A stretch of DNA of 64,000 bases from Tubiluchus corallicola. Taxonomy: Eukaryota; Priapulida; Priapulimorpha; Priapulimorphida; Tubiluchidae. Shown one piece after another: positions 59,207 through 64,000 of the stretch. Location of the stretch: contig JAQGDQ010000021.1 in the NCBI GenBank assembly GCA_030141605.1, forward strand, positions 312,001 to 376,000, given 5' to 3'. The position numbers and the translations under genes were made by a program. The notes beneath the pieces were generated by a model. The model saw only the letters and a list, made by a program, of their open reading frames with translations. It was not told where the DNA came from and did no database searches. Position 1 is the stretch's first letter; each line of letters opens with the position of its first letter.

Positions 59207-61014
59207 GGTATCTGTTTTAATTATATGCTGAAAACCATTTATCTTTTAGTTTTAAATATAAAAACAAAGCAGCCTTATGACTTAATTAAAAATTTATCTG
59301 GTCTCACTGTCGCAGCAAGGACTGGAAAGTGTCATTTTTTGTACAGTAAATGGTAGAATGCTTAAGTAATTTACCAGAGAAAATTAATGTTATAATATGG
59401 ATTTCAGTGTAAAATGTAAAAAATGCTGAAGCAAGAAATTTTATTCTTGTATTACAGATATTTGCTCTTTATACTGTATTTGATTATTACACCAGTTAAA
59501 TATAGAAGCAACTAGATACAGATATGTTAGATATATTTGATTTGAATGTATTAATGCCCATACAGATGCCCATATTGCTTGATCTGTGTGAACTGCATAT
59601 AACTGTTTGCAAAGAGTAGTACCCTGTCATGTTAATCTATCCAAGGGCTTTGTGATTTAGATTTTTCAGTATATTTAAGTGCATTAAAACAAAATCAGTG
59701 AAATGTAATGTGCAAAATTGCTTAGAATTACCGTTTTCACTTTGTCTTTTCAACTTTGTCATCTGTGACCAGTAAACAAAAGAAACACAGTGCATTCGAT
59801 ATTAATAAGAAAGCTATTCTATTGTTATTAATATTAATTATTTTGTGAATTTATTTTTCATAAAGTTAATTAAAATATATTTGGAAACTATATATGTATT
59901 TTCCAGATAAATGCAAAATGAGAGAACAACACAGAATAAACTGAGTTAATAAGTGACAAACTTTTCAAAATATGCATATATGTTTAGATTCACTTAACAA
60001 TGTTTAATATAATATTACCATTCACCAGCTGTGCATGCATTAGTAAAGACAAATGTTAAACAAAACAGTGGCAAATAAAGGAAACTCATTTTTTACGCTA
60101 ATCAAACTAGCGCAAGAAAGTCATACAATTAAAAAAGTGAAGTGTATCATAAATCAGGCCTGTGATGAAGATGAATTTTTTACAGTGCTGACTCTGCTGT
60201 GCTGCAAGGTGTGCACCTAACTTCATCATTATGCCATCATTATTACAGCATACATTAATGCTGTCAGCTTTTCCTTTATTTCCGCTAGACACGTTAGCTA
60301 CTACCGTTCCTAACATAATAAATATGCACAGCATGCATTAATGCTGTCAGCTTTTCCTTTATTTCCCCTAAACACGTTAGCTACTACCTTTCCTAACATA
60401 ATAAATATGCACAGCATGCATTAATGCTGTCAGCTTTTCCTTTATTTCCCCTAGACACGTTAGCTACTACCTTTCCTAACATAATAAATATACACAGTAA
60501 TTTAACGACAAACAATAAATGATCACAGTTAACAATGAAAAAGTTTAAATAATACAGTTGATTGGCCACCATAATGAGATGTTATTTTCCCAGGGTAAAC
60601 AGCAAAATCTAACTGCTGAACATGGCAGGCCCATTGCATGTATGCAAACTTGCCAATCATGGACGGGATGTGATAGCTATCACAGTGTTGTTCTTGTGAT
60701 TTGCAAGTATTAGTGTACTTAGTGTACTGTGTTATGCTGAACAATGTTCAAGGACAAACACAAATATCCTTCAAGCTAAAACAAATAATTATTGACCTTT
60801 TTGTAACCTAACATTTTTGCACATGACGCATTACACACGTTTAAAAATAACTTATTTTTTTGATAAACTAAGGACTTTAGTGCCTTTTACTAGCACCGGG
60901 TATAGTCTTTTGGCTTTTTATAGCACATAATCACCTTTCATCAATAAGAATATTTTCAGTATGTACATTTTTACATTTTCCACACGTCTTTGCAAAATGT
61001 TGTTTTAACAGCTG
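59207..61014. other. Convergent 3' intergenic region
   Basis: Holds the 3' UTRs of the zinc-finger gene (+) and the sulfotransferase (-) and an 83-bp tandem repeat (60249-60497). No other gene is recognised. Confidence 0.5.
60249..60497. repeat. 83-bp tandem repeat, three copies
   Basis: Copies start at 60249, 60332 and 60415. They differ by only a few substitutions. Each holds ATTAATGCTGTCAGC and CACGTTAGCTACTAC. Confidence 0.95.
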
Positions 61015-63986
61015 TTAAAGTCTTATTTCCATATTATCTTTCACACTGCTGTCGTCATCATTATCAGGCACTTGTGATTCTAGTCCATCGAGTTCCTCGT
61101 CGGGAAGAAACTGAAATTTGAGTCCTGTACCTTGTATCTGATCTTCATACATTTTGTCTAACATTTCTGATGCCTTGGCACTAAAATGATTTTGCCAATC
61201 TCCAATTATACCTAAATATAGTCAAAAAGTAGTCAGTTCAGAAGAAGAAGGTAATGATGACATGATGTGAAGAAACTGCCTAACATAGATCTAGCTTTGA
61301 TCTGACATAGATCTAACATAGAGCTGACATAAATAGCATCAGAGCTCTAACTTGTGTTGTGCAGTCTTTTTGAGTTAAACAAATCACTTATCTTTGGTGG
61401 ACATTTTTAATTTCATGTAATATGTATAAGAATTCATTCTGTTTACATTGTGTCCACAATGATGCCTTCCCTTCAAGAAAAGAAGAGTGAATTTTACAAT
61501 ACAATGGTTAAGTTCAGGGATTTTACTGAAACTGAAATTACAAACCGAAATTTATGAAACATAGGAAAGAAGATACTGAAACGAGACAGAACTGAGTTTA
61601 TTTATTTTTAACAGGCAAATAATCTAAAGAAAAGAAAAAATCATAACAGAGAAAGTAGAACAGTGTTTATGGTTAAAGATGATGATAAATTTTATTTTGC
61701 AAATATTTAGCTGCCTATATTTCGTAAATTATAAAATTAAACTTGGCTTTGTTCAAATTACAATTTTGATAACTCCGGTTGATTGTGTGTCAGCACAGAA
61801 GATGTGCTGCATTGCCTGAAAATTTTGTTTTTCTAACTCTGATTAAGTCACCCTTTGGTAATGCAACATAGTAATTCATATTGCTACATAAAGGGTGTGT
61901 GTTATTTTTTAGTATTACTTGCACATGACTTACCTTTTCGCATAAATTTATGTTCCTTTAGGTCAAATGCTGGTACGGGTATTCCTTCTCTATTCACTTT
62001 GGTGTTGTGCTTCATCTTGTCAAAGCTGCAATGTTCGACAATTCTGTTTATGGCTTCGTCTGGGAGCTCCTTGCCCATAAAATTGCAAATTTTCAGAACC
62101 GTCCCTCGAAGATCCTGAAAACGAATGTAATTGTTTAAAAGATAATTACTTAAACAACAAAATTTGTTTGAAATTCAGTAATGCAACATTGACAGCCAAG
62201 CTTAATCAACTAGCTTGTGCCATTGTACTACACATGGCAGAGTATTTTTTTCACATACAATAATCCATCTCTGTATGTGCGAAACAGCCAATGAAGCTGT
62301 CAGATAAAAGGCTTTTATGCATTTTCTTTAATGTAAATATGCAAACTTCTGGCAAATCTGTCATTCTGTTGGTGGTCAGAAAGAGATTACTGCTGTAGTA
62401 CAATTGTAGCAATTTCTTGATCAGCAAGACAACACTTAAGTAACAGCCACTTGGAAAATATCATGGGCATGTGTTTAAACAACAGTGAAGTTCAACAATT
62501 CTGTCTGCAAAGCCATGTGGCCACATCTCAGTTTTTCACACTTTGAAAATGTTATTGACATTTTTAAATGCATGTGTAGTGTCTAGTCATTTCACACTAG
62601 CCATATACTTCTAGATGTGATACCTTTTTCATGTCTTCATAGTGCAACCAAAGTACATTTCCTTGACCACTTTGCTTCCATTTCCAAAAGTCTAATACAT
62701 GTTTGAACCATGAACCATGTACCACTGAAAATGAGGCAATAATAGGAATGTAAGGTTCTGCTAAAATGGTAATACTAACGTCAGCTGTGTGTGGTGGAAG
62801 ACAATGAGATATTGTGTCGGTAATAACAAATCATTATTATTTTTAATATCTGGCTGATGTTCTGTTGTATTTCATCAAAAGTTCTCACCAGTTTTTTATC
62901 CATCATACCTGATGGGAGACCACCTTTGTACGGTAGGACAAACATTGTCATCATAAGATTATGTCTGTGATTGATTGAAACACATAACTCATTATCTTTA
63001 TATGTGATTGAGTATGACGTATATAGCAACCTAAGTATCTTTTACATTTACTTTCAGATTTTAAGTTTGAATAGTATACATTTACATTTACCAGTGGCGT
63101 ATTAAGATATAATGACACCCTAAACTGATAGTACAGACCTGCCCTTTCCCAAATGGTTATTATAGATCATACTTAGTACAAAAGGCTTGTGGTACTTTAG
63201 TACCTAAATATTACATAACTACTTGTAATGTAATACCTTTTCAGCATTAATTGTGTAATAGTTTATTATATAGCACTTATATAAAAGCCGACTCTGTAAC
63301 TGCTTGTGGTGTGTTAGAACTACTGGTATTTTAAATATGATCTGGAGATTGATTGCATCTAAGTCTTCGAAATATTTGGCAATCTCCAAGAAAAAGAAGA
63401 CTTGCAGGTCTACACAGACTTTCAAAACTAATCGTGTGGCATAAGTGCTTTATCGATACACGTTTTCCGAGGAGAATTATAAGAATAACAATTTTTTTTA
63501 ATATGTGGCCCTTAAAAAATTTGGTATCTTAGGCAACAACCAAGTTAGCCTGTTGGTAAACACGTGTCATTTATTGCTAACAACTGCACAAATTTACGAT
63601 TTTTTAACGTTGTGTAGTTAGCTTCATTTACTGTGTTTTAATCTATATCAAACCTGGTAAATTATGTTCAACAGTTTACACATCTAATCAATCTGACTCA
63701 TTTAACCACAAACTGTGTAGAGAAAACAGCGCTCGACAAGTTGCTCGTGAGTTCATTACACTTCCTGTTATTCGTGTGTTCATTATCGTACACTATGCCC
63801 TTGTATACTTAATTTTGATATTGAAGAGCAGTTATGTATAGTTAAGTTACACATACGCTGTCCTCTCATGTATAAAGTAACAAAATCGTCAAAGCTGCCA
63901 TTGAAGCCACCCAGAAACTTGGCGATTTTATGGTGATAGAAATAAGAAACAGCATTGTCCTTTGGATTTCGGCATACGTATATAAC
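61015..63986 (-). CDS. Cytosolic sulfotransferase, C-terminal exons (partial gene)
   Basis: Four minus-strand exons join in frame: 63986-63857, 62724-62624, 62114-61934 and 61211-61015 (stop 61015-61017). Donors are GTATGT, GTATCA and GTAAGT; all acceptors are AG. SULT enzymes move sulfate from PAPS to hydroxyl or amine groups of small molecules in the cytosol. Exon a has the PAPS 3'-phosphate motif YVCRNPKDNAVSYFYHH. Exon b has GSWFKHVLDFWKWKQ and VLWLHYEDMKK. Exon c has LRGTVLKICNFMGKEL, IVEHCSFDKMK and NREG. The junction c/d forms KGIIGDWQNHF, the second PAPS site (family consensus RKGxxGDWKNHF). The tail after that is longer than usual and acidic (PDNDDDSSVKDN). The YPKSGTTW and catalytic-His exons should lie beyond the right edge. 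The subfamily is not assignable. Confidence 0.92.
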
Positions 63987-64000
63987 CTATATGTGAGAAA

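Noticed and set aside
1-64000. Search for tRNA, rRNA, CRISPR and prokaryotic features
   Set aside because: No cloverleaf, rRNA core or spaced direct-repeat array was found; the genes have introns and the window is eukaryotic.

Overview
This is animal (metazoan) genomic DNA. It is AT-rich, has GT-AG introns of about 0.5-6 kb, few genes, many microsatellites and many decayed transposons. The genes (AK7, POMK, a peptide-type GPCR, a C2H2 zinc-finger protein, a cytosolic sulfotransferase) and the retroelements suggest an invertebrate, but I cannot name the phylum. A run of N at 40963-41346 marks an assembly gap.

Left part (1-10323, + strand): the last five coding exons of adenylate kinase 7 (end of the kinase domain, a charged coiled coil and the C-terminal Dpy-30 motif). 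The largest AK7 intron contains a complete gene with a single coding exon, protein O-mannose kinase (POMK), on the same strand.

Middle (10.3-37.8 kb): a gene-poor stretch with microsatellites and transposon remains. It holds non-LTR reverse-transcriptase fragments (20.5-21.1 kb minus, 30.7-31.1 kb plus), a hAT-type MITE with exact 8-bp target duplications (22048-22169), a 2.1-kb inverted-repeat element (25117-27260), a decayed unit between inverted 120-bp repeats (17.0-18.1 kb), a leucine-rich-repeat gene relic on the minus strand (33.06-33.6 kb), and a compact POU-octamer/palindrome cluster (16311-16368).

Right part (37.8-64 kb): an intronless-coding class A GPCR (37926-39188, +). A non-LTR retrotransposon relic follows, split by a nearly intact Ty3/gypsy-class LTR retrotransposon on the minus strand (41347-48640). 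Its domain order is Gag-protease-integrase-RT-RNase H: integrase precedes reverse transcriptase, as in Gmr1-type elements and unlike ordinary Ty3/gypsy. Its shared LTR sequence is almost identical between the two ends, so insertion was recent. Next come a six-exon C2H2 zinc-finger gene (+, first exon near 49.5 kb, stop at 59206) with two MITEs in its introns, and, convergent with it, the 3' four exons of a cytosolic sulfotransferase (minus, 61015-63986, continuing past the window edge).

The host genes look like unrelated neighbours rather than a pathway. The coordinated system here is the LTR retrotransposon: tRNA-Leu primer site, three reading frames each shifted by -1, polypurine tract and LTR promoter.
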